Shown here: positions 31,967 to 39,736 of the stretch, piece by piece
Numbering within the stretch: position 1 is the first letter of the stretch
Layout of the letters: each line of letters starts with the position of its first letter
Assembly (NCBI RefSeq): GCF_949296715.1
Contig: NZ_CASFQD010000002.1
Span: 1 to 64,000, forward strand
DNA from: an uncultured Alistipes sp.
GTDB taxonomy: Bacteria; Bacteroidota; Bacteroidia; Bacteroidales; Rikenellaceae
DNA: 64,000 nucleotides
Reading direction: 5' to 3'
Notes under the pieces: generated by a model
Database searches by the model: none
What the model was told of the DNA's origin: nothing
What the model saw: the letters and a program-made list of their open reading frames with translations, nothing else
Position numbers and translations under genes: made by a program

Positions 31967-32902
31967 TCAGATCAGGCCGCGGCCCGACTTGCGGATGCGG
32001 CCCTCCTCGGTCAGCGAGGCCACGATCTTGTCCAGCACGCCGTTGATGAAGGTGCTGCTGCCCGGCGTCGAGTAGTATTTCGAGATTTCGATCCACTCGT
32101 CGAGCGTCACCTTGACGGGAATCGACGGGAAGGAGATCAGCTCGGTCATGGCCGTGCCGATGATGAGGTTGTCCATGAAGACGATGCGCTCGACGTCCCA
32201 GTTGGCCGTGAACTTCTCGATGTACTCCTGGCAGGAGTTGTAGTTGACCAGCGACTTCTCGAAGAGCGTCTTCACGAACTCCGGATCGTCGGGGCTCTTG
32301 AACTTCGGGGCGACCTTCAGCTCCGTGTGCGAGGCGCGCAGCGAGGAGAGCGTGCGCAGCACCATGACGAGGATGTAGGGCAGGTCGTCGCTCCAGAGCA
32401 GCGACATCTCCTCCAGCGCCTCGTCCAGCGCGTCGCACTGCTGCAATTCGTTGAGGAAGGTCTCGACGAGGCGGCGGTCGTCGTCCAGCGAGCGTTCGTC
32501 GCGCTGCATGTACTCCTTGTAGTAGTCGCTCTCGGTGAGCTGCGTGTAGAGCGTGCGGATCAGCTCGGGGTACTGCGCCCAGCCCAGCTTGCGCGCGGCT
32601 ACGCGGTCGTTGACCGAATCGCTGTTGGCGATGATGCGGATGACGGCGTTGTCGACGAATTTTGTGTTCGGGTGGAGGTCTTCGTATGTCGGCAGTTTCT
32701 TCTGCTTGGCCAGCTCCTGCCGCTGCTCCGCATAGCGTGCCACCTCGACGGGGAGGATCAGCAGCTGGAAGTAGAGGTCGTAGGCCTTGTCGACGGAGGC
32801 CATCAGCGTCTTTTCCGAGGCCATCATGTTGTCGGCGCCCGACTTCAGGTGGGCGAACAGGGCCTTGATGACCTTTATGCGGAGTAATCTTCTGCTCAAC
32901 AT
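31967..32902 (-). CDS. nusB: Transcription antitermination factor NusB
   Basis: A 311-residue protein, about twice the size of E. coli NusB, as is usual in Bacteroidota. The N-terminus MLSRRLLRIKVIKALFAHL is the RNA-binding start, and the C-terminal NusB fold holds FMDNLIIGTAMTELISFPSIPVKVTLDEWIEISKYYSTPGSSTFINGVLDKI. NusB with NusE binds boxA RNA and supports rRNA transcription. The frame is open far upstream, but the ATG at 32902 follows a -7 box and starts the conserved sequence. Confidence 0.93.
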   Translation of the reverse strand: MLSRRLLRIKVIKALFAHLKSGADNMMASEKTLMASVDKAYDLYFQLLILPVEVARYAEQRQELAKQKKLPTYEDLHPNTKFVDNAVIRIIANSDSVNDRVAARKLGWAQYPELIRTLYTQLTESDYYKEYMQRDERSLDDDRRLVETFLNELQQCDALDEALEEMSLLWSDDLPYILVMVLRTLSSLRASHTELKVAPKFKSPDDPEFVKTLFEKSLVNYNSCQEYIEKFTANWDVERIVFMDNLIIGTAMTELISFPSIPVKVTLDEWIEISKYYSTPGSSTFINGVLDKIVASLTEEGRIRKSGRGLI

Positions 32903-32931
32903 AACTTTTAGAACGTATTTTTGACGGCCGC

Positions 32932-32939
32932 AAAGATAG
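32932..32939 (-). promoter_or_regulatory. -7 box for nusB
   Basis: TATCTTTG on the minus strand, 29 bases before the nusB ATG and divergent from the flavoprotein promoter. Confidence 0.75.
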
Positions 32940-32971
32940 GAATTTTTTCCGGAATGAAAGAAATTATTGCG

Positions 32972-32979
32972 TATCTTTG
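32972..32979 (+). promoter_or_regulatory. -7 box abutting the flavoprotein start
   Basis: TATCTTTG ends 7 bases before the ATG at 32987, so the transcript has almost no leader. Confidence 0.7.
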
Positions 32980-32986
32980 CAGCCGT

Positions 32987-34258
32987 ATGGAACAGATCGC
33001 AGAAAAACAGCCTTACGACGTGATTGTCGTTGGGGCGGGTGCCGCGGGCATGATGGCCGCGGGCACGGCGGCGCGCAACGGCCGGCGGGTGCTGCTCATC
33101 GAGAAGATGGAGAAGTCGGGCCGCAAGGTCCGCATCACGGGCAAGGGACGCTGCAACGTGACGAATGCCCGGCCGCCCGAGGAGTTTGCCGCGCAGGTGC
33201 GCACGAATGCCGCCTTCTTCGCCCCGGCCTTCGCCGAGTTCAACAACCGGGCGACGATCCGCTTCTTCGAGCGGCAGGGCGTGAAGCTCGACATCGAGCG
33301 CGGCGAGCGGGTCTTCCCGCGCAGCGGCAAGGCCTGGGACATTGCCAACGCGCTGCTGGACTACTGCGTCGACAACGGCGTGAAGATCCTCTACGACACG
33401 CGCGTGGTGCGCATCCTGACGCTCGGCGACCGCGTCTACGGCGTGGAGTACGTCAACAAGCGCGGCTTTGAGCGCCGGGAGGAGGCTCCGCAGGTGATCC
33501 TTGCGACGGGCGGCGTCTCCTATCCGGCTACCGGCTCGACCGGCGACGGATACGCCTTTGCGGCCGATCTGGGCCATACGATCGAGCCGCTGCGCCCCTC
33601 GCTCACACCGCTGGTCACGTCGCACCCGCAGGCGCGCCACCTCGACGGGCTGCTGCTGCGCAACGTGCGGGCCGTGCTCCACATCGACGGGGAGCCCGTG
33701 CGCGAGGAGTTCGGCGAGATCGGCTTCTCGGAGCGCGGCATCGAGGGGGCCGTGGCGCTGCGCATGAGCCGTGACGCCGTGGATGCGCTCATCGACGGGC
33801 GGCGCGTGAAGATCGTCCTCGACCTCAAGCCGGCGCTCGACGAAGAGACCCTGCGCGACCGCATCGCCCGCGAACTGGCCGACATGCAGCCCACGGAGTT
33901 CTTTGCCGAACTGCTGCGCAAGCTGGTTCCCAAGCAGCTGGTCTTCCCGCTGGCCCACGAACTGGACATCCACTCGAAGAGCTACGTCTCGAAGCTCACG
34001 GAGGAGCAAATCACGCGCCTGATCCGCACGTTGAAGGGGCTGACGTTCCCCATTGCGGACTACGCCCCCTTCGAGTACGCCGTGACGACGGCCGGCGGCG
34101 TGCGCTGCGACGAGGTGAACCCCCATACGATGGAGTCGCTCAAGGTCCGCGGCCTCTATTTTGCCGGTGAGGTGCTCGACTTGGATGCCAATACGGGCGG
34201 TTACAACCTCCAGATCGCCTTCTCCACGGGCCGGCTGGCCGGCATGCTCAAAAAGTAG
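32987..34258 (+). CDS. HI0933/BaiN-family NAD(P)/FAD-dependent oxidoreductase
   Basis: A 423-residue flavoprotein. The dinucleotide fold VIVVGAGAAGMMAAG (12-26) is followed by EKMEKSGRKVRITGKGRCNVTNA, the family signature, and by LATGGVSYPATGSTGDGYAFA. The C-terminal GLYFAGEVLDLDANTGGYNLQIAFSTG region completes FAD binding. Members are widespread flavoproteins of unsettled function; one homologue, BaiN, was linked to bile-acid dehydroxylation, but that does not carry over without evidence. The start is fixed by the -7 box, since upstream ATGs in frame lie before or inside it. Confidence 0.9.
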   Translation: MEQIAEKQPYDVIVVGAGAAGMMAAGTAARNGRRVLLIEKMEKSGRKVRITGKGRCNVTNARPPEEFAAQVRTNAAFFAPAFAEFNNRATIRFFERQGVKLDIERGERVFPRSGKAWDIANALLDYCVDNGVKILYDTRVVRILTLGDRVYGVEYVNKRGFERREEAPQVILATGGVSYPATGSTGDGYAFAADLGHTIEPLRPSLTPLVTSHPQARHLDGLLLRNVRAVLHIDGEPVREEFGEIGFSERGIEGAVALRMSRDAVDALIDGRRVKIVLDLKPALDEETLRDRIARELADMQPTEFFAELLRKLVPKQLVFPLAHELDIHSKSYVSKLTEEQITRLIRTLKGLTFPIADYAPFEYAVTTAGGVRCDEVNPHTMESLKVRGLYFAGEVLDLDANTGGYNLQIAFSTGRLAGMLKK

Positions 34259-34264
34259 GCGGCG

Positions 34265-34777
34265 ATGCGTATCGGCGGTCATCATATCGGTTTTCGCCTC
34301 TCGGGCCGGCTTTCCGAGCTGCGCAACCGCCTCGCGCGTGCCCGCTACTTCCGCGGCCACGGCGTCCATTCGCCCTTTGTCTACGACATCGTCCGCGAGG
34401 TCTTCATGCGGCGGGAGCTGCTGCCGGGCGACCGCGCGCTCTACCGGGCTCTGTGTGGGGCGGGTGTCGCGCCGCGCCGCGCCGTGCAGCTGCAGAACCT
34501 GGCGATCCACTGCGGCTATGCGACCTTCGGCATGAATCGTGCGGAGGGGGAGCTCTGCATCGCGCTGCCCGACCTGCCGCGTGCCGCAACCCTCGCCCTG
34601 GTGGCCGAGGCGGCTGCCGGACGCCGGACCGTGGCGCTGATCGCCCCCTATGCCGGGCGCGAGCGGCAGGCGCTCTGCCGGCAGATCATTGCGGCGCACC
34701 GTTCGACGACGGTGGACAACCGGGGCTATCTGCTTGTGTTCAACAACCATTTGCCGAAACAACATTTTCAACTATGA
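34265..34777 (+). CDS. Short HGVHSPFVY-motif protein, degenerate methyltransferase relative
   Basis: A 170-residue protein with RYFRGHGVHSPFVYDIVREVF at about 27-47, a motif found at the N-terminus of class I methyltransferase-like proteins of Bacteroidota, and an ending GYLLVFNNHLPKQHFQL that also resembles their C-terminus. The middle is short, and no SAM-binding GxGxG loop is visible. It may be a shrunken, non-catalytic family member. The stop overlaps the ATG of the next gene by 4 bases (ATGA), indicating translational coupling. Confidence 0.7.
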   Translation: MRIGGHHIGFRLSGRLSELRNRLARARYFRGHGVHSPFVYDIVREVFMRRELLPGDRALYRALCGAGVAPRRAVQLQNLAIHCGYATFGMNRAEGELCIALPDLPRAATLALVAEAAAGRRTVALIAPYAGRERQALCRQIIAAHRSTTVDNRGYLLVFNNHLPKQHFQL

Positions 34778-35325
34778 AAGTATACACCAAAACCGGAGAC
34801 AAGGGAATGACGTCGCTCATCGGCGGCGAGCGGGTATTCAAGTGCGACGAGCGGGTCGAGGCCTACGGCTCGGTCGACGAACTGTCGGCCTTCGTGGCGC
34901 TGCTGACCGACCGGCTGCGTCCCGATGCGGCGCTGGCGTCGCACGTGGAGGAGCTCAACCGCATCCTCTCGCGGCTGATGACCGTCGAGGCGCTGCTGGC
35001 TGCGGGCGAAGGGGGGCGCGACAAGATGGCGCCGCTGGCTCCCGATTGCGTGGCGTGGCTCGAGGCGTGCATCGACACGATGCAGGCCGCGCTGCCGCCG
35101 ATCGACAAGTTCACGATCCCGGGCGGACACGAAGCCGTGTCGCTGTGCCACGTCTGCCGCACGGTCTGCCGCCGGGCCGAACGGGCGGCGCTGCGGGCCG
35201 ATCAGCGCTACGGCGTCGATGCCACGGCGCTCGTGTGGCTGAACCGCCTGTCGGACTATTTCTACCTGCTGGGACGCACGCTGACGGCGCACTATCGGGT
35301 GGAAGAGACGTTGTGGATACCCTAA
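34774..35325 (+). CDS. PduO-type cob(I)alamin adenosyltransferase
   Basis: A 183-residue enzyme that transfers the adenosyl group of ATP to cob(I)alamin to make adenosylcobalamin. The ATP site YTKTGDKGMTSLIGGERV is at residues 4-21, then the helical bundle with ERVEAYGSVDELSAFV, CRTVCRRAERA, and LNRLSDYFYLLGR at the end. Length fits the family. It is translationally coupled to the upstream short gene, and no other cobalamin gene is nearby. Confidence 0.93.
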   Translation: MKVYTKTGDKGMTSLIGGERVFKCDERVEAYGSVDELSAFVALLTDRLRPDAALASHVEELNRILSRLMTVEALLAAGEGGRDKMAPLAPDCVAWLEACIDTMQAALPPIDKFTIPGGHEAVSLCHVCRTVCRRAERAALRADQRYGVDATALVWLNRLSDYFYLLGRTLTAHYRVEETLWIP

Positions 35326-35401
35326 AGGGTTCTTTTTCAGCAACGGAACGTTGTAACGGTGATGTTTTGACGTTTTTTCTTTGTATTTCTTGTTTTTTTT
35401 A

Positions 35402-35409
35402 TACTTTTG
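35402..35409 (+). promoter_or_regulatory. -7 box for the DUF2795 gene
   Basis: TACTTTTG with a TTTG 18 bases upstream (35380-35383). The leader is about 75 bases. Confidence 0.65.
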
Positions 35410-35487
35410 CAATCCGGTCATGGCTACTGTCGTAGCCCGCGAGGACTGTAAGACGTTGATTGTAAGTAACTAAAAAAAACTACTATT

Positions 35488-35709
35488 ATGTATTGGACGC
35501 TTGAACTGGCCTCGAAACTCGAGGATGCACCCTGGCCCGCGACGAAAGATGAACTGATAGATTATGCAATTCGTTCCGGTGCGCCGCTCGAAGTGCTTGA
35601 GAACCTGCAGGAAATAGAGGATGAGGGAGAGATCTACGAATCCATCGAAGATATCTGGCCCGACTATCCTTCAAAAGACGACTTCTTCTTCAACGAGGAG
35701 GAGTATTGA
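35488..35709 (+). CDS. Small acidic DUF2795-type protein
   Basis: A 73-residue, strongly acidic protein (MYWTLELASKLEDAPWPATKDELIDYAIRSGAP, then LQEIEDEGEIYESIEDIWPDYPSKDDFFFNEEEY). It is nearly invariant across Bacteroidota, where it is usually annotated DUF2795. The family contains a short helix-turn-helix-like three-helix core; its function is unknown. It has its own promoter with a longer leader than most genes here, and a strong terminator. Confidence 0.85.
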   Translation: MYWTLELASKLEDAPWPATKDELIDYAIRSGAPLEVLENLQEIEDEGEIYESIEDIWPDYPSKDDFFFNEEEY

Positions 35710-35740
35710 CGCTCTTCGAATAGATTAAACAATTAAATAT

Positions 35741-35777
35741 CAGCGCGATAAACAATGAAAATTTGTTTGTCGCGCTG
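35741..35777 (+). terminator. Terminator after the DUF2795 gene
   Basis: A 14-bp stem with one wobble (CAGCGCGATAAACA with its complement), then GTGTTTT. Confidence 0.85.
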
Positions 35778-35991
35778 GTGTTTTATGGCCTTGGGCGGTG
35801 CGGTTTTGGGGGCAATTTACATCTTTAGAGAGGAAAAATCGGGATTTGTTAGGACTAATTTCATTACCTTTACAAAGGTTTGTGAGTATTGCCGCAAGCT
35901 GTTGCGATGATGCTTTTAATAATCATGGAAAATCCATAGACCTTTTCATGGATCGGACAAATCTTTTGAAACAGTATCAATATTGGGTTAT

Positions 35992-36747
35992 ATGAGACAA
36001 TTCAGTAAGAAAGTCGTTGAGGAACTCGGGTATTATGTCTATGCTTTGATAGATCCGAGAGATCACAAGATATTCTATATCGGCAAAGGTTGCGGCAACA
36101 GAGTGTTCCAACATTGTCTTGCGGCAATTCTGGAGGATGACGAAACCCTGAAGCTCGACACGATTCGTGCAATTCTCGATTCCGGATTGGAGGTAGGTCA
36201 TTATATTCTTCGTCACAGGCTTTCGGAAGAGGTGGCACTTCAGATGGAGTCATTGCTGATAGATGTCCTGACTTATTCTGCATTCAATACGGAGCATGTG
36301 TTGGCAAATATCAAGGGCGGCTACCATCAGTGGAATGAGGGAATCAAGACGATAGAAGAGATAGGTGTTATCTATGAATGTGAAAAGATCAATATCGATG
36401 CAAACGATAATGGTCATATATTGTTAGTCAGTCTGAACAAAAGCTATGATTCAGTAAAAGATAAATATAAAAGAGTAGATATATATCAAAAGACCAGGAA
36501 ATATTGGTCCATATCACCGTTCCGTGCCAAAGAAATACGTTACGTACTGGGGGTATATCATGGAATTGTCAGGGCTGTGCTTAAGGTGAGTGGGTATACG
36601 TGGTCAAAAGTTGACGATGAGCTCGGAAATGAATTTAAACGGGAAAGGTGTTGTTTTGAAGGAGTATTGGATGACAACTCACCTTATATGAACAAGGACG
36701 TAACTAAATACCCGTTTGGAAGTGGAGGGGCATTCCGTTATATTTAG
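35992..36747 (+). CDS. GIY-YIG (LEM-3-like) domain protein
   Basis: A 251-residue protein of clearly lower GC than its neighbours. The N-terminal half shows the GIY-YIG nuclease core: YYVYALIDPRDHKIFYIGKGCGNRVFQH (about 14-41; the tyrosines and the YIGKG turn are seen), then a helix and EVALQMESLLIDVL with the catalytic Glu of the fold. This spacing is the LEM-3-like subgroup. The C-terminal half (RVDIYQKTRKYWSISPFRAKEIRYVLGVYHGIVRAV) resembles a DNA- or ligand-contact domain found with it. A stand-alone defence or repair nuclease is possible, but there is no methylase next to it. The ATG at 35992 is preferred to a TTG 3 codons upstream. Confidence 0.78.
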   Translation: MRQFSKKVVEELGYYVYALIDPRDHKIFYIGKGCGNRVFQHCLAAILEDDETLKLDTIRAILDSGLEVGHYILRHRLSEEVALQMESLLIDVLTYSAFNTEHVLANIKGGYHQWNEGIKTIEEIGVIYECEKINIDANDNGHILLVSLNKSYDSVKDKYKRVDIYQKTRKYWSISPFRAKEIRYVLGVYHGIVRAVLKVSGYTWSKVDDELGNEFKRERCCFEGVLDDNSPYMNKDVTKYPFGSGGAFRYI

Positions 36748-36807
36748 CGGATTGAGACGTGCCGATAGTCTGTGGTACAAAAATATTTTAGGCCCGGAAA
36801 CGCCCTT

Positions 36808-36842
36808 AATTCCCCGTCAATCAGCTGGATTGGCGGGGAATT
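36808..36842 (+). terminator. Terminator after the GIY-YIG gene
   Basis: A 15-bp stem with one wobble and loop AGCTG, followed by ATTTGTTTG. Confidence 0.9.
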
Positions 36843-36946
36843 ATTTGTTTGGGTGCGGGGTGCGGGCGCTTCGATATGAGTAATATCAGCAAAATTTTAT
36901 AGTTTTTCAGTCGCTCGGTTGTCTAATATGGTAGAAATCTGAAATC

Positions 36947-37435
36947 ATGATGGAACTGAAGGAACAGGAATTCACCCGATTGGTGGAAAGGCACAAGACT
37001 GTCGTCTATACCGTCTGCTATATGTTTTCCGGAGGCAGAGAGGAGGCGGAAGACCTTTTTCAGGATGTGCTGGTCAGGCTCTGGAGAGGATATGACTCTT
37101 TCCGCGGAGAGTCGGATGTCCGGACCTGGATCTACCGCGTAAGTCTCAACACCTGCATTAACGGACAGAAGCGGAAGAAAAGAAGACAGAAGACCACGCG
37201 CGTTCCGTTAAGCGTCGATGTTGATCTCTTCGGAGGGATAAGCGACAGGGCGCTGCAGGTCAGACGGCTGTATGACAGGATAAACCGTCTCGGACTGGTT
37301 GACCGGGCGCTGATTCTCCTGTGGCTCGAAGGGTTGTCTTATGAGGAGATCGGGGCGGTCATAGGCATTTCCGTAAAGAATGTCTCCTTCCAGCTCTACA
37401 GGATCAAGGAGGAACTCAAGAAAATGAACATCTAA
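36947..37435 (+). CDS. ECF-type RNA polymerase sigma factor
   Basis: A 162-residue sigma-70 family protein. Region 2 runs through FTRLVERHKTVVYTVCYMFSGGREEAEDLFQDVLVRLWRGYDSFRGESDVRTWIYRVSLN, and region 4 is LGLVDRALILLWLEGLSYEEIGAVIGISVKNVSFQLYRIKEEL with a clear HTH. ECF factors redirect RNA polymerase to a small regulon. No FecR-type anti-sigma or SusC/SusD pair follows; the next gene, 11 bases on, encodes a membrane protein that may take that part. A second ATG immediately follows the first. GC content is lower than the surrounding genes. Confidence 0.92.
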   Translation: MMELKEQEFTRLVERHKTVVYTVCYMFSGGREEAEDLFQDVLVRLWRGYDSFRGESDVRTWIYRVSLNTCINGQKRKKRRQKTTRVPLSVDVDLFGGISDRALQVRRLYDRINRLGLVDRALILLWLEGLSYEEIGAVIGISVKNVSFQLYRIKEELKKMNI

Positions 37436-37446
37436 ATCAATGGGCT

Positions 37447-38040
37447 ATGCAGAATGACAATTTATCCATGCAGGATGAACTCCGGCAGATGAAGTCGGAT
37501 TATGAACACCTCAAGGCGGGGGTGGACAGGCAGATGATAATCAACCGGCAGCTGATGGAAACGGTCTTCCGGAGCAAGGTCGGGGTGCTGGATTCAAACC
37601 GGAAAGCCACCATGGCAGGTGCGGGGGCCGCGGTACTTGTCACGCTGGTTGCCTCCCATATCAGGGGGCTTGACATGGGCCTTGCCGGTATGCTTGCGGC
37701 ATTCTATGTCCTTATGCTGATCGGCTATGGATTTATGTACCGGAAGCTCGGAAAAATAGAATACGGCACGGACGATGTCGTCTCGACGACGGCCAGATTA
37801 AGGAAATTCAAACGTAACTACATGATCGTCAATGCGGTCTCATGGGTGCTGGTGGCCGGCCTTATGTGCTTCATGCTTCCCGAGATTCACCACTCGTTCC
37901 GCATTCCGGCGCGGGGTGTCGCCGCCATAGCCGTCATGTGCGTTGCCCTTCTGGCTGGCGTCTGTAGTCAGTATCTGATTGACAGGAAGGTGCTTAAGGC
38001 CTGCGATGAGATAATCGACCGCCTGAAAGACCGGTCGTGA
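37447..38040 (+). CDS. Membrane protein co-transcribed with the sigma factor
   Basis: A 197-residue protein: an N-terminal soluble helix (about 1-45), two membrane segments (about 56-90), a charged cytoplasmic stretch (KLGKIEYGTDDVVSTTARLRKFKRNY), then two more spans (about 120-160). It lies 11 bases after an ECF sigma gene. By position it could hold the sigma factor at the membrane, but it has no recognisable anti-sigma (ZAS or FecR) motif. I do not recognise a named family. Confidence 0.7.
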   Translation: MQNDNLSMQDELRQMKSDYEHLKAGVDRQMIINRQLMETVFRSKVGVLDSNRKATMAGAGAAVLVTLVASHIRGLDMGLAGMLAAFYVLMLIGYGFMYRKLGKIEYGTDDVVSTTARLRKFKRNYMIVNAVSWVLVAGLMCFMLPEIHHSFRIPARGVAAIAVMCVALLAGVCSQYLIDRKVLKACDEIIDRLKDRS

Positions 38041-38090
38041 CGGCTTCATCCTACTGCTTCCCGGCGCTTCGGGTATAAACGATGCTGCAT

Positions 38091-38130
38091 GCCGGCGGGA
38101 CGGACAAAACGGTTTGTCTGTCCCGCCGGC
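38091..38130 (+). terminator. Terminator-like hairpin after the sigma operon
   Basis: An 18-bp stem with one wobble. The downstream T tract is weak (TTCTGCG). Confidence 0.75.
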
Positions 38131-38257
38131 TTCTGCGTGAAGGCCCGCGCCGCACGGGAGAGCCGGCGTAGAGTGGGGCGGATGGCCCGTCATCACGCCG
38201 GACTGCGGACAGCAGTCCGAGTGTGGCACGAAACCGCAACCGTTTCGTCTTTTTTTA

Positions 38258-38265
38258 TATCTTTG
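38258..38265 (+). promoter_or_regulatory. -7 box for the symporter/amidase operon
   Basis: TATCTTTG, 22 bases before the ATG. Confidence 0.7.
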
Positions 38266-38287
38266 CGTTCGTATTGACCTTGTACGC

Positions 38288-39736
38288 ATGACACCTGCCG
38301 CCGTTATCGCCACCACCGTGGGCTACATAGCCGTGCTCTGCGCCGTTGCCTGGGTCTCGGGACGCCGTGCCGACAATGCCGGCTTCTTCACCGGGAACCG
38401 GCGCACGCCGTGGTTCATGGCGGCCTTTGCCATGATCGGCGCCGCGATGTCGGGCGTGACCTTCATCTCGGTGCCGGGCTCGGTGGCCGCCGACTCCTTC
38501 TCCTACATGCAGATGGTCGCCGGCTTCACCGTCGGGCAGCTCATCGTCGCCTTCCTGCTTATCCCGACCTTCTACCGGCTCCGCCTCGTCTCGCTCTACG
38601 AGTACCTCGACGGCCGTTTCGGTGCCCGCTCGCACGCCGCCGGGGCGTGGTGCTTCTTCTTCGCGAAGATGCTCGGCGCGGCGCTGCAGGTCTATGTCGT
38701 CTGCACCGTCATGCAGCTGCTTGTCTTCGACCACTACGGACTGCCCTTCTGGCTCAATGCGGTGGTGACAATGTCCCTCGTGTGGCTCTACACGCGGCAG
38801 GGCGGTGTCCGCTCGCTCATCCGCACCGATATCCTCAAGACGTGCTGCCTGATCGCAAGCCTTGTGCTGTCGATCGTCTTCATCTCCCGCACGCTGGGGC
38901 TCTCGTTCGGCGAGATGGCCCGCGAGGTGGCGGCATCGCCCCATTCGCGGATACTTTTCCTCGACGATCCCGCTTCGGACCGCTACTTCTGGAAGATGTT
39001 TGTCGCGGGTATCGTGACGCTCGTCGCCATGACGGGCCTCGGGCAGGACATGATGCAGCGCAACATGAGCTGCCCGACGCCGCGCGATGCGCAGAAGAAC
39101 ATCCTGCTCACGGCCGTGTGCCAGATCTTCGTGATCTTCCTCTTCCTGGTGCTCGGCGTGCTGCTCTACCTCTACGTCGACCATGCCGGGCTCGCGCTGC
39201 CCGGGAAGAGCGACCAGGTCTTCCCGCTCGTTGCCGTGAACGGGGGGCTACCGACCGTCGTCGGCGTGATGTTTGTCGTCGGGCTTCTGTCGAGCACCTA
39301 CTCGGCGGCGGGCGGTTCGCTCACGGCGCTGACGACCTCCTTCACGGTCGATATCCTGAAGGCGCCGCAGCGTTGTGACGACAACGCCCTGACGCGCATC
39401 CGGCGCCGGGTCCATGTGGCGATGGCCGCAGGCATGGCCCTCGTGATCCTCGCCTTCGGGTACGGAGCCGACGACAGCAGCATCAACCTCGTCTTCCGGG
39501 TCGTCAGCTACACCTACGGCCCGATTCTGGGCATGTTCCTCTTCGGCTTCTTCACGCGGCTGCAGGTCCGCGACCGCTGGATGCCGCTCGTTGCCGTGGC
39601 GGCACCCGTGTTGAGCGCCCTTCTGCAATGGGGCGTGCGCGAGGTGTGGGACTACCGAATCGGGTTCGAGCTGCTGGTCTACAATGCCGCCTTTACCATA
39701 ATCGGTATGTTGCTGTTGAAACGTCATGAAAAGTAA
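38288..39736 (+). CDS. Sodium:solute symporter family transporter
   Basis: A 482-residue inner-membrane protein of the SSS (LeuT-fold) family with about 13 spans. Marks include AGFFTGNRRTPWFMAAFAMIGAAMSGVTFISVPGSV near the start, LYTRQGGVRSLIRTDILK, and SSTYSAAGGSLTALTTSFTVDIL, which carries the Na+ site. Substrates range from sugars and sialic acid to amino acids, and none can be assigned here. Its stop overlaps the start of the amidase-like gene by 11 bases, so a link to cell-wall or glycan fragment uptake is a reasonable guess. Confidence 0.88.
   Translation: MTPAAVIATTVGYIAVLCAVAWVSGRRADNAGFFTGNRRTPWFMAAFAMIGAAMSGVTFISVPGSVAADSFSYMQMVAGFTVGQLIVAFLLIPTFYRLRLVSLYEYLDGRFGARSHAAGAWCFFFAKMLGAALQVYVVCTVMQLLVFDHYGLPFWLNAVVTMSLVWLYTRQGGVRSLIRTDILKTCCLIASLVLSIVFISRTLGLSFGEMAREVAASPHSRILFLDDPASDRYFWKMFVAGIVTLVAMTGLGQDMMQRNMSCPTPRDAQKNILLTAVCQIFVIFLFLVLGVLLYLYVDHAGLALPGKSDQVFPLVAVNGGLPTVVGVMFVVGLLSSTYSAAGGSLTALTTSFTVDILKAPQRCDDNALTRIRRRVHVAMAAGMALVILAFGYGADDSSINLVFRVVSYTYGPILGMFLFGFFTRLQVRDRWMPLVAVAAPVLSALLQWGVREVWDYRIGFELLVYNAAFTIIGMLLLKRHEK

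Noticed and set aside
32987..34258. Flavoprotein as a bile-acid dehydroxylation enzyme (BaiN)
   Set aside because: The family is universal in bacteria and the neighbours are nusB and a cobalamin enzyme, so the bile-acid role is not supported here.
35798..35991. Possible 65-residue gene before the GIY-YIG gene
   Set aside because: It needs a GTG start, has no ribosome-binding site or family sign, and overlaps the next gene start.
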